Origin: Spirochaetota bacterium
GTDB lineage: Bacteria > Spirochaetota > UBA12135 > COTS27 > JAFLEE01
Length of the DNA: 64,000 bases
Reading direction: 5' to 3'
Assembly (NCBI GenBank): GCA_017302015.1
Contig: JAFLEE010000006.1
Coordinates: 1-64,000 of the forward strand
Below the pieces are notes generated by a model that saw only the letters and a list, made by a program, of their open reading frames with translations, was not told the origin of the DNA and searched no databases. Below are positions 23,565-32,390 of the stretch, piece after piece. Every line of letters begins with the position of its first letter. Within the stretch, counting starts at the first letter, position 1. The translations under genes were made by a program, and so were the position numbers.

Positions 23565-25385
23565 TTATTCGCTTTCCGAGACGAGTTTCAGGTCGTCGAG
23601 ATAGCAGATGGCTTCGGCATCGTTGTAGAGGATCAGCCCGAGCCAATGGACGGCGCTGAAGCCGGTGTTTTTGTGCGGGAGCCGGAAAACCTGCGTCTTC
23701 TCGCCGGCCGGGGTGAGTTCGAGGCCGCAGTCCTTCGACGGGGCGCCCGGGGTGAAGGTCAGTTTCACGCGCGTCCACGATCCATTTTTAAGCATCGGGA
23801 GCGCGAGGCCCCCGGCGACGACCTTGCCGTCTTTTTGGAACTCGAGGATGGGCCCGGTCTGGTATTGTTTCTGGCTATTGTCGCGGAGTTCGACGGTGAA
23901 TTGGGCGGGCTTGGTGGCGTGGTTCATGAAGGCGAAGGAGAGGGTGACCTTCCCATTGGTGAGGGCCCGGGCCCCGGAGAATTTGAACTCGCGAAGCGGT
24001 TCCCAAGCCTTGGCCAACCCGGGGGCATCGGCGAATTTCAGGGAAGCCTTGCCGCCGGCGGCGGCCTCTTCGCTCACGGCGATGGTGGCGCCCTTCTCGG
24101 GCGCGGCGCCGACGACGCCGATGGGGACGGATCCCGCCACGCGGCCCTCGTTGTTCTCGTCGATGAGGATCCGGCGGCCGGCGGGGGCGGCGGCGAGGGG
24201 GGCGCGCTCGACGTGCTCGCTGCTGGCGAGGAGGCCCCGCTTGTCCACGAGGTTGAGGAAGAAGACGGTGGCCTCGGGGGGGATCTCGGCGACGGCGCGC
24301 TTGCCCGCCTCGTCGAGGCGGGCGCCTGTGGACATCCACCAGCGGTGCTCCCAGACGCCCGAGTCGGTGGTGTAATTGAGTTCGGCCTCGGCCATGGGCA
24401 CGGGGGACGCCCAGGTCGCCCAGGCTTCCTTGGCGTCGTGGCCCTGGCCGGTGAGCTTGGTGAGGGCGGGCTTGCCGCTAAAAAGGCTCTCGGTGAAGGC
24501 GGCGATCTCGTTGGGCGCCCATCCCGCGGTGTGGCTATGGGGCATGTTCACCCGCAGGGCGAGGGCGCGGGGCCCGGAGGGGAGGCGGTAGGATTTCTGG
24601 AGGGAGGGCATGGGGAAGAAATGGTCCCCCGTGCCGCTCACCCAGAGCATGGGCATGGCGGCTTTCGCGAGGTGCTGGGACGCGTCGAACCGCGAAAGCC
24701 ACAGGGCCCCCTTCTCGCCCAGGTCCTTGAGCTTGCCCGTCCAGGCGCTGTCCTCCCCGTAAAAGCCGCAGCCATAGACGGGGATGGCGCATTTGAAACG
24801 GGAATCGACCCCCGACACCACCGAGGTGAGGTAACCGCCCCAGGAAATGCCGGTGACGCCCACGCGCTCCACATCGACCTCGGGGAAGGAGCGCAGGAGC
24901 GAGTGGGCGCGGACCACCGCGGCCACCGCGTGATAGGGCCATTGGTCCGCCATCACGTCGTCGACCTGGTCGAAGCCGCCCCAGCCATTGGGGCCCGCGG
25001 CGTCGTGGCGCACGCGTTTGGCGCTGGCGGTATTGCCCTGCGGGGTGCACCCGGTGGTGTCCATGGCGATGGCCGCGTAACCGCGCTTGTTCCAGAGTTG
25101 GACCCATTCCGCGAACGCCGTTCCCCCGCCGCCGTGGATGACGACCATGGCGGGGTACTTCTTGCCCGTCCCGTAGGCGGGGGCGCCGTACCAGGCGAAA
25201 ACCTTGGTGGGCTTCCCCTTGTAGGGGAGCCCCTCGATGAACCAGGCCGTCAGCCCTTCGTTGGTGAAACCGTCGGCCCGCGCGGCCTTGGGCGTGGGGA
25301 AGAGTTCGGCGGTGTTCCAGATCGGGGCGGCGAAAGCCAGGGAACCCGAGAGGAGGAGAGCGGCGGCAAGGATCGGTTTGGCCAT
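23565..25385 (-). CDS. Secreted alpha/beta-hydrolase (acetyl-xylan-esterase-like) with C-terminal beta domain
   Basis: 606 residues. Signal peptide MAKPILAAALLLSGSLAFA, then an alpha/beta-hydrolase at about 40-310 with an HGGGG oxyanion segment. The nucleophile is Ser181 in GISWGG, the acid is Asp254 in SGTGDHFFP, and the histidine lies in MPHSHTAGW. A middle segment and a C-terminal beta-sandwich (about 430-606, ending ICYLDDLKLVSESE) resemble carbohydrate-binding modules. Homologues are annotated as prolyl oligopeptidase-like or acetyl xylan esterases. A periplasmic polysaccharide or oligosaccharide deacylase fits the neighbourhood. It converges with the dehydrogenase gene, 24 bases apart. 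Confidence 0.82.
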   Translation of the reverse strand: MAKPILAAALLLSGSLAFAAPIWNTAELFPTPKAARADGFTNEGLTAWFIEGLPYKGKPTKVFAWYGAPAYGTGKKYPAMVVIHGGGGTAFAEWVQLWNKRGYAAIAMDTTGCTPQGNTASAKRVRHDAAGPNGWGGFDQVDDVMADQWPYHAVAAVVRAHSLLRSFPEVDVERVGVTGISWGGYLTSVVSGVDSRFKCAIPVYGCGFYGEDSAWTGKLKDLGEKGALWLSRFDASQHLAKAAMPMLWVSGTGDHFFPMPSLQKSYRLPSGPRALALRVNMPHSHTAGWAPNEIAAFTESLFSGKPALTKLTGQGHDAKEAWATWASPVPMAEAELNYTTDSGVWEHRWWMSTGARLDEAGKRAVAEIPPEATVFFLNLVDKRGLLASSEHVERAPLAAAPAGRRILIDENNEGRVAGSVPIGVVGAAPEKGATIAVSEEAAAGGKASLKFADAPGLAKAWEPLREFKFSGARALTNGKVTLSFAFMNHATKPAQFTVELRDNSQKQYQTGPILEFQKDGKVVAGGLALPMLKNGSWTRVKLTFTPGAPSKDCGLELTPAGEKTQVFRLPHKNTGFSAVHWLGLILYNDAEAICYLDDLKLVSESE

Positions 25386-25452
25386 GTTTACCTCGAATCT
25401 CGGGGGGTGAAGCGCGCGGGGACGGCCCCCTCGGGCGCCCCCCGGCGTCGCC

Positions 25453-28400
25453 TCATTTCGTTTTCTCGACCTCGTACTTCAGGTTGTCGAGCCACAGGGC
25501 GGTGCGCGCCTGGGCCATGGCCGACCAGATGATCATTTCACAGGCGGCCCAATCGGAAGAGCCGTTTCGCAGGCCGCTCCACTCTTCCCGCGCCCCGCCT
25601 TCGGGGGTGATGGCGAGGTCCCAGGTGCCCGCGGGTTTCCCGTCCTGCATGGCCGACATCTCGACGTGCAGCCATTTTTTCTTCGGGAAGGAGGCGAGCT
25701 TGCGCTTGTCCACTTCCAGGGAGCCGTCGGCCAAAATTTTGAACGAGGGGCCGATCCGGTAGGGATTGCCGGCGGTCTCCCGCCACTCGTGCCAGAAGAC
25801 GGCCTCGTCCTCCATCCAAAGGTCGAAGGAGGCCTTGAGGCGGCCCTTGAGGAATTTGTTGGCGAAATTGAGGTGGGGCTTCCATTCGGGGCCGAGATTC
25901 ACGTCGTCCTGGAACTTGAGGCTATAGGTACCCTTGGCGTGGGTGCCGTCGGTGAGGATGCCGGCGTCGTAGCCGCCGAAGGAGGGCGGCACGCCCGGGG
26001 CGATGGCGTCGAAATCCTCGGCGAAGAGGCTGCGGCGGCTGGTGGCTTTCGGCGCCTCGGGGGGCTTGGTGTCGGGGTTCACGCCCCGGGGGGTGTAACG
26101 GGCGGGGAGTCTCGTCCATTCCGCCGCGCCGTAGAGCCCGGCCTTGGCGATCTCGTCGAGGAAGGGCTCGAAGCCGAGTTTGGCCGCGGGGGAGCCGGCC
26201 TTGAGGCGGAAATCGTACTTGGCCGCGTTCTCGAAGAGCGGGTCGGCCACGCGGCCGTTCTTGTCGAAGCCCTCTTCGGCCTGCCACTCCGGGAAGGTGA
26301 TGCCCGAGAAGCTGTAATTCGAGGTGGAGGCGTCCTTCAGATCCCAATAGAGGTTCTTGTCGAAGCGGAACTCCGGGTTCTTGAACCCCTTATTGACCGC
26401 GAACGAATTGGTGGTGAGGACGATATTTCGCTCGAAGATGAAGCTCTTGTTCTTGTCGTCGCCGCGCTTGGAGATCACGTTGCCCTCGGCGGCGAAGGCG
26501 AAGATATTGTTGCGGATGAGGTTATTGCTGCCGTAATGCTGGTGGAACCCGCCGCTTTTGGTGTTGTAGACGAGGTTCTTCTCGAGAAGCACGTCGCTCG
26601 AGCCCTCGTCGGTGTAGAGCCCCCAGCCCCCGTAGGAATAGGCCCACACGTCGTGCACGTGGTTATAGCGCTCCACCGTCCCCGGGGAGATCCCCAGGGT
26701 GTAGATGCCCGCCATGTCCGAGAGTTCGCCGAGGCCGAAATGGTGGAGATGGTTGTGCTCGAAGAGGTTCCCCTGCACGCCCGACGGGGTGTTGAAGCCC
26801 CAGGTCCAGCCGGCCCCGATGGGGGAATAGTCGAGGTCGCTGATCTCGTTATGGGTGATTTTATTGAAGGAACTCTTGCCGATCCACACCCCGTGGGCGC
26901 CGTGGAGGATGAGGTTGACCTTGTGGATGAACGAGTTGTCGACGGTGATGCGCTCGGTGCGCTGGCCGGGGTCGGGGCTATAGCCCGTGTCGCCGATATA
27001 CACGCCGCCGCCGCCGTGGTCGTAGATATGGCATTGGCGCAGGGCCACGTCGAAGCAGCCCTTCTCGATCCAGATGGCGTGCAGGTTGCCGTGGGAGAAC
27101 TCGCAATCGGTGAAAGAAGCGTTCTTCAGGCCGGTGGCCCAGAACATGGCCTTGCGCACGCCGACGAAGGCCTGGCCGTCGATTTTTTCGGTGGGATCGA
27201 AATCGCGGTCGGTGTGGAGGAAACGGAGGCCGCTGACCTCGAGATGCTCCACGTAGGCGCCCGCCTTCGGGTCGCCTTGCACGTCGATGAGGCTGGTGGC
27301 GAAGGGGGCGATGACCTCGAGTTTGTTGGGGTCTTCCCCGGGCTTGGGGAGATAGGAGAGTACGCCGCTGGTGCGGTCGAGGTACCATTCGCCCGGGGCA
27401 TCGAGGGCCTCGCGGACGTTCTCGAAATAATAGCGCGCATCGCCCCATTTGCCGAACGGGTACCCCGAGGGATTTTGGAAGACGAGGCGGCGCTCGCCGG
27501 GGATCGCCAGGGCGAGGCCGTGGACGGAGGCCGTCCAGGAATGGTAGACCCAGGCGTCGATATCCTGGAAATTCGCCCACTGGGGATTCACATCGCCGGG
27601 CTTGTAGATCAGGGCCGTGTTGGGGGCGTCCTTCGGGTTGGACTCGGGGCGGAAGAAGCCCGTGTTCGGGTGGCGGCTGCGCTGGGCGCGCTCCCCGCCG
27701 ACCCAGAGGGCCTTGAAGTACCATTCGCCGCTCTTCACCGCGGGGATCGTGGTTTGCCAAAGTTCGCCGACCTTCGTCCATCCGGTGATCGGCCGGCCGC
27801 CGCTGAGGGTGGCCGCGCCGGGGGTCTCGGCGACGATGCGCAGGGGCTTGCCCGGGGTGCCCGAGATGTCGGGGGTGAGGAGGATGGGCCCGGAAATCCG
27901 GTAGGTGCCGTTCTTCACCACGATCTGGGCGCCGTCCTTGCCTTGCCCCTTGGCCCGCAGGCCGCGGATCATCTCGAGGGCCCCGTTCACCGAGGCGAAG
28001 GGCCCGTCGCTCTTCTGGGCGTTCGGGGCGGGGAGCGTCCCGGTGAAGCGGTCGTCGCCATCGGGCGCCACGTAATAGGTGGCGGCGGCCTTGAGGTTTT
28101 GGGTCCGGGTGCGCGGGGTGTAGCCCGTGGGGCCCGAGGGCACCTTGGGTTCCTTCGGGGGCTTCGCGACGGCCCGGGACTCGGAGGCGATCTCGTCGGC
28201 GGAGAGGGCCCGCTTCCACAGGCGGACCTCGTCGACGCTGCCGATGATGTTCTGCCAGCTGCTGCCGATGGTCAGCGGCTTGTCGCTTAGGTATTGGATG
28301 CCGGCGGCGGTCCCGAGATTCCCCTCGCCTTCCGGGGCGCCGTCGACGTACCAGCGGAGTTTGCCCGCGCCGCGATCGAAGACCATGGCGATGTGGGCCC

Positions 28401-29550
28401 ATTTCTTGGGGGTCAGCTTGGCCTGGGACCGCTGGTTGAGCCCCATCTTCTCCGTGTCGGTCTTGGCGCCGGTCTCGAATTGGAGCGTGCCGTCTTCCAG
28501 CACGTCGATGACGCCGTAGACGGCGGGCCAATTGTCGACGAGGGCGGCGAGGCGCCGCCGCTTGTCGGCCCCCGGTGCGGTGAAGTCGTCGATCTTCGCC
28601 CGGCAGGAGAAGGTGAAGGAGGAGAGGCCGATCTGGTTCTCCCGGGGAAGGGCGAGGGCCACGGTCTCCTTGGAATCGCCCTTCATGCCGACCCCGTAGC
28701 CCGACCAACCGGCGGCCCATTGGGCGTTCACGATGGCGGCGGCGCCCCGGGCGTCGCGGGCGGCTTTGCCGCTGCCCTCCTCGAAGGAGAGGCTGATGTC
28801 CGGGCCGCCCGCGCCCGGGGCGCCTTCGGCGGCTTGGCCGGCCGCCTTCATCTCTGCGGAAATCTCCTGGGCGCCGAGGGCGGCGCGCCACAGCTTGAAC
28901 TCGTCGAGGGCGCCCTTGAAGTTCTGCCAGGAACTCCCGAGGGTCATGGGCTTGTCGAGGACGAGGTCGGGATCCCAGCCGTTCTCGATGGGGGCGGAGG
29001 CATCGGCCTGGCCATCGAGGTAGAGGGTGGCCTTGCGGGCGCTGCGGTCGACCACGAGCGCCACGTGGGTCCAGCGGTTCTCGGCGAGGGGGGTCTTTCC
29101 CTTGACGTTGAGGGTGCGCATGGTCTCGCCGTCTTTATAGCCGCTTTGGAACTCGAGGAGGCCGGTGGTGCGCACATCCAGCACGGTCCATTGCTTGGGA
29201 TAGGCCTCCAAGCCGAAGAGCCGGCGGCGATTATCCTTGGCTTCGATGGCGAGGGAAGTGGGGTTCGCCCAGAACGCCAGCGTGAAGGAGGCCTTGCCGA
29301 ATTGCTTGTCGCCCATCGCCTTGAGCGAGACGAACTTGGCCGCGGTGCCGTCGAGCCAGACGGCGCCCCCGGATTTTCCGTTGGTGAAGGCGCCGGCGTA
29401 CTCCACGGGCACCGCGCCGGCGGAATCCTTCAGTGCGGCGGCGCTCCCCTCGTCGAAGCTGAGCCGGATGATCGGGGCAGGCGCGGCGGCGGGGGTGACG
29501 GCCCCGAGCAGAAGGGCCAAGGCCATGAACCGGAAACGTGGTAGGCGCAT
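25453..29550 (-). CDS. Large exported LamG-LamG-beta-helix protein
   Basis: 1365 residues. Signal peptide (residues 1-23). Two LamG/concanavalin-like domains lie at about 25-235 and 245-480, each with an LSFDEGS-type start and GSSWQN...DE..LW.. ending. A right-handed parallel beta-helix at about 510-1130 starts at TYYVAPDGDDRFTGTLPAP, with repeated HNH-rich coils. A last beta-sandwich covers about 1180-1365. Such beta-helix proteins are polysaccharide lyases or GH141-like hydrolases; LamG domains bind glycans. The catalytic family is not certain. AGGAG precedes the ATG. The divergent AraC gene 152 bases away is the likely regulator. Confidence 0.8.
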   Translation of the reverse strand: MRLPRFRFMALALLLGAVTPAAAPAPIIRLSFDEGSAAALKDSAGAVPVEYAGAFTNGKSGGAVWLDGTAAKFVSLKAMGDKQFGKASFTLAFWANPTSLAIEAKDNRRRLFGLEAYPKQWTVLDVRTTGLLEFQSGYKDGETMRTLNVKGKTPLAENRWTHVALVVDRSARKATLYLDGQADASAPIENGWDPDLVLDKPMTLGSSWQNFKGALDEFKLWRAALGAQEISAEMKAAGQAAEGAPGAGGPDISLSFEEGSGKAARDARGAAAIVNAQWAAGWSGYGVGMKGDSKETVALALPRENQIGLSSFTFSCRAKIDDFTAPGADKRRRLAALVDNWPAVYGVIDVLEDGTLQFETGAKTDTEKMGLNQRSQAKLTPKKWAHIAMVFDRGAGKLRWYVDGAPEGEGNLGTAAGIQYLSDKPLTIGSSWQNIIGSVDEVRLWKRALSADEIASESRAVAKPPKEPKVPSGPTGYTPRTRTQNLKAAATYYVAPDGDDRFTGTLPAPNAQKSDGPFASVNGALEMIRGLRAKGQGKDGAQIVVKNGTYRISGPILLTPDISGTPGKPLRIVAETPGAATLSGGRPITGWTKVGELWQTTIPAVKSGEWYFKALWVGGERAQRSRHPNTGFFRPESNPKDAPNTALIYKPGDVNPQWANFQDIDAWVYHSWTASVHGLALAIPGERRLVFQNPSGYPFGKWGDARYYFENVREALDAPGEWYLDRTSGVLSYLPKPGEDPNKLEVIAPFATSLIDVQGDPKAGAYVEHLEVSGLRFLHTDRDFDPTEKIDGQAFVGVRKAMFWATGLKNASFTDCEFSHGNLHAIWIEKGCFDVALRQCHIYDHGGGGVYIGDTGYSPDPGQRTERITVDNSFIHKVNLILHGAHGVWIGKSSFNKITHNEISDLDYSPIGAGWTWGFNTPSGVQGNLFEHNHLHHFGLGELSDMAGIYTLGISPGTVERYNHVHDVWAYSYGGWGLYTDEGSSDVLLEKNLVYNTKSGGFHQHYGSNNLIRNNIFAFAAEGNVISKRGDDKNKSFIFERNIVLTTNSFAVNKGFKNPEFRFDKNLYWDLKDASTSNYSFSGITFPEWQAEEGFDKNGRVADPLFENAAKYDFRLKAGSPAAKLGFEPFLDEIAKAGLYGAAEWTRLPARYTPRGVNPDTKPPEAPKATSRRSLFAEDFDAIAPGVPPSFGGYDAGILTDGTHAKGTYSLKFQDDVNLGPEWKPHLNFANKFLKGRLKASFDLWMEDEAVFWHEWRETAGNPYRIGPSFKILADGSLEVDKRKLASFPKKKWLHVEMSAMQDGKPAGTWDLAITPEGGAREEWSGLRNGSSDWAACEMIIWSAMAQARTALWLDNLKYEVEKTK

Positions 29551-29605
29551 GCGGGTCTCCTGATGGTCGGCCCCTCGGGCGGGACTCCCAGCGAAATCTG
29601 CCTCT

Positions 29606-29611
29606 ATTATA
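29606..29611 (-). promoter_or_regulatory. -10 box TATAAT for the LamG/beta-helix gene
   Basis: A perfect TATAAT on the minus strand sits 55 bases before the ATG, in the gap shared with the divergent AraC gene. No good -35 is visible (best TTCTGT at 17 bases), which would fit an activator-dependent promoter. Confidence 0.45.
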
Positions 29612-29702
29612 TGAAGAGACTTGGCCGAACAGAATACGCGCAAAAGGAATGGGCATTCGCGAAACCTGCCCCCCGGGGTTAGAATACCCGGTAGAAGCCG
29701 GA

Positions 29703-30581
29703 ATGCAAGCCGATCGCCCACGCGAAAGCGCCCATATCGACCCGTCGAGCGACCATCGGGTTTTTCCCGAATCCTCCATGGCCCTCCTCGGGCTCGCCGA
29801 CCTGGGGATCTTCGCGCTCGGTCATGCCGTGCTGCGCAAGCGTTTCGAGATCTACCGGGAGCGGGCTTCCTACCATGTCGGCTTCTACACCCTCGCCGGG
29901 GAAGGATGGATCGAGGGCGGGGGGAAGCGGGAGCGCCTGCTGCCCGGGAACGTCACCCTCACCGCCACCGGCGCGGGGCATCGCTACGGCAGTTCACGAA
30001 CTTGGGAAAAGATCTGGTTCCATCTGCGACCCGGGGAGCGCTGGCAGGCGCCCGTGGCGGGCGAAGGCTGGATCCACCGGAAGGCCCATGCCTTGGAGGG
30101 GGTCCGCCGATTGGTGGAGGGGCTCTTCTGGGAGGAGAACTTCGGCCTCGAGAGCCGGCCCGCGGCGCTGCGCGCCTACGGGGAACTCCTGAGGCTCTAT
30201 CTGCTGCGCGAATGGGGACGCCAGGGCGAGGGGCGCCGCCACGAAACCCAATTGGCCCTCTCCGAACTCTTCGGCCGCGTCGAACGGGAGCCGGGCCGGC
30301 GTTGGACGATGAACGATCTGGTGCCCCTCTTCCCGCGGCCCGTCTCGGCCAACCACCTCTACAAACTCTGCGTCAAGCACCACGGGATGCCCCCGCTTCG
30401 GCGCATCACCCAATTGAAGATGCGCCGGGCGGAGGAACTCCTGCGCCAGACCCGCTATCCCATCGACCGCATCGCGGCCCTCATGGGCTACGCCAGCCCC
30501 TTCGCCTTCTCCGCGGCCTTCAAGCGCGAGACGGGGAGTTCCCCCTCGCTGGCCCGGGAGCGGGCCGAACGGCGGGCATGA
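29703..30581 (+). CDS. AraC-family transcriptional regulator
   Basis: 292 residues. The N-terminal cupin-like sensing domain is at about 40-150 (YHVGFYTLAGEGWIEGGG, LLPGNVTL). The C-terminal double helix-turn-helix (about 200-285) contains the typical ending YPIDRIAALMGYASPFAFSAAF-type motif, with key residues D-R-I-A, G-Y and F-A-F. Such regulators usually activate sugar-use operons. It is divergent from the LamG/beta-helix gene. The chosen ATG has weak spacing to GAAG; an ATG at residue 26 (MALLGLADLG) is a reasonable alternative. Confidence 0.84.
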   Translation: MQADRPRESAHIDPSSDHRVFPESSMALLGLADLGIFALGHAVLRKRFEIYRERASYHVGFYTLAGEGWIEGGGKRERLLPGNVTLTATGAGHRYGSSRTWEKIWFHLRPGERWQAPVAGEGWIHRKAHALEGVRRLVEGLFWEENFGLESRPAALRAYGELLRLYLLREWGRQGEGRRHETQLALSELFGRVEREPGRRWTMNDLVPLFPRPVSANHLYKLCVKHHGMPPLRRITQLKMRRAEELLRQTRYPIDRIAALMGYASPFAFSAAFKRETGSSPSLARERAERRA

Positions 30582-30686
30582 ACTCCACAGAATTGGCACA
30601 TCGGCGATGGCCCTTGCGGAATCGGGCCGGGGAAAGCAAACTGGGCGGCCCCGCCGCGCCCCCCCAGGCGGGAAGGACGTCCCGGC

Positions 30687-31898
30687 ATGCGCGCAATCGT
30701 TCTCTGGCTTTTCCCATGGGTTCTCTTCGCGGGTCTCATGCCGGCCTCGCCCCTCTCCCCCGGCGAACTCTCCGAGGTGCTCTCCTACCAGAGGACCGAG
30801 CACGTGGTCTACGGCAATCCGGCCTTCCGCCAGTCGTATCTCCAGACGGCCCCGGGGGACCGCATGGGCCCCAGCATCATGCAGCGCTCGGGCCGCCGGC
30901 GCCTCTACGACCATAACCTGGTGCTCCGGGCCGTCTTCAAGGGCTCCCTCAGCCACCACCGCGACGGGAACCTGAAGCGGGTGTTCGAGGATCCCGTGTT
31001 CGTGGACATCGGCAGCGCGATCCTCAACGGCGAGGGCGCGCCCACCTGCCGCGATCTCTACGAAGACGAGGGGGTCTTCCCCTTCCTCCACCGCCTGGTG
31101 GCCACCGACATCAACGACCCGGCCAGCCGCTACGTCGACACCTATTTCCGGACCCGCAATAACCTGCCCTTCTACGTGCGGGCCGTCCCCCTGGAACTCG
31201 ACACCGCGGAGAAACTGGACGGGATCGTGCGGGACCGCATCCATCCCCTGATCCTGCGCTCGGCCAATTCCGGGCCCGACCTGTACTATTCGCCCGAACT
31301 CCTGCGCCAGCATTTCCAGGTCGTCGTCGATTACGCGGGTCGGCGCCCCGCGCTCTATTTCTTTGGCATGTACCTCCTTTATAAGCCCGCCGCCGAGCGC
31401 GCGATGGAGGTCCTGGGCACCGTGGATTACGACATCGGCTTCAACCACCGGTGGGCCGCGTGGACGGCGGTGAACTGGGGCGCCCGAACAGCCCGCGCGG
31501 CCCTCTCCATCCGCGACGGGCGGCTCTCCTGGGTCGACGCCGAACGGTCGCGGGAGGAGACGGGACTCGCCATCGCGGCGAACGCCGCGCCGGCGCCTTG
31601 CCCGAAGGAAGCCGAGCGGATCGAGGCGGCGCGAAACCGCGCCCTCGCCTACAAGAGGGCCTCCGATTGGCAGAAGAAGGCCGACGCCAACCTCGAGGCT
31701 TGGGAGATGGAGGCCGACCGGCTCCTCGCCGAGGGCCTCACCGACGTGGCCGGCGCCTACGCGGGCCTCTACGGCAAGGCGCCCGCGGACCTCGGTGCCC
31801 TCGCCAAGTTCGCGCTCCTCTTCATGAGGTACGATTACCGGCGGCTGGACCGGCTGCGGTGGAATCCAGCGGGCGCGCGGGTGGAGGTGGGGCCGTGA
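30687..31898 (+). CDS. Exported protein of unknown function
   Basis: 403 residues, no family recognised. A signal peptide or anchor (MRAIVLWLFPWVLFAGLM) precedes a soluble region with the conserved-looking motifs YQRTEHVVYG, RRRLYDHNLVLRAVFKG and YDIGFNHRWAAWTAVNWG. A helical, lysine-rich segment lies at about 305-345. GGAAGGAC precedes the ATG. Its stop overlaps the GTG start of a lipoprotein gene by four bases, so the two products probably work together in the envelope. Confidence 0.7.
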   Translation: MRAIVLWLFPWVLFAGLMPASPLSPGELSEVLSYQRTEHVVYGNPAFRQSYLQTAPGDRMGPSIMQRSGRRRLYDHNLVLRAVFKGSLSHHRDGNLKRVFEDPVFVDIGSAILNGEGAPTCRDLYEDEGVFPFLHRLVATDINDPASRYVDTYFRTRNNLPFYVRAVPLELDTAEKLDGIVRDRIHPLILRSANSGPDLYYSPELLRQHFQVVVDYAGRRPALYFFGMYLLYKPAAERAMEVLGTVDYDIGFNHRWAAWTAVNWGARTARAALSIRDGRLSWVDAERSREETGLAIAANAAPAPCPKEAERIEAARNRALAYKRASDWQKKADANLEAWEMEADRLLAEGLTDVAGAYAGLYGKAPADLGALAKFALLFMRYDYRRLDRLRWNPAGARVEVGP

Positions 31899-32335
31899 AT
31901 CCGAGGACCTTCGCGGCGGCGGGCGCGGCGCTCCTCGCGCTCCTTTCGTGCGGCAAGATCGCGGAAATCCTCCCGACGCGGCTCGGGGGCGCCCCGGCGA
32001 CGAACGCGTGCGAGACCGCGAAAGCCGAGCGCGTGGTGGCGGAGGTCGAAGCGGAGAATTTGCGCGATTCCTACCGGGCCGAAAGCCGACTCCAGGGGGG
32101 CCGGAAAGAGGCCATCAACCGGCTGAGCCTCGATGCCATGAATCTCCGCGTGCAGGCCCACCGCCGCCTCCACGGCAAACCGCACCTCGGTCTGGCCCAG
32201 GTGGTCCAGATCCTCCCGTCCCCCGCCGTCGATATCTTCAGCGGGAAGAACGCGATCGCCTCCAACCGGGACGCCACGGGGGGCTGGTGGTGGAACGAGA
32301 AAACTCAGTTCCTCGAGCATAATCCCCTCGAGTAA
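31895..32335 (+). CDS. Small lipoprotein of unknown function
   Basis: 146 residues. Lipobox LLSC at residues 16-19 of a short hydrophobic leader (AAGAALLALLSCGK) marks a lipid-modified envelope protein. The mature part has a helical stretch with KAERVVAEVEAENLRDSYRAE and a tryptophan-rich GGWWWNEKTQFLEHN near the C-terminus. GTG start in a GTGA overlap with the preceding exported protein, implying translational coupling. No family recognised. Confidence 0.72.
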   Translation: MNPRTFAAAGAALLALLSCGKIAEILPTRLGGAPATNACETAKAERVVAEVEAENLRDSYRAESRLQGGRKEAINRLSLDAMNLRVQAHRRLHGKPHLGLAQVVQILPSPAVDIFSGKNAIASNRDATGGWWWNEKTQFLEHNPLE

Positions 32336-32390
32336 GGGGCCACCCGCGGGTCGCCCCGAGGGCCCCGAAAGAACCTATAATTCCTGGGCC

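Noticed and set aside
30604-30630. GGCCC...GGGCC inverted repeat after the AraC gene
   Set aside because: Short arms with a long loop and no T tail; expected by chance in this base composition.
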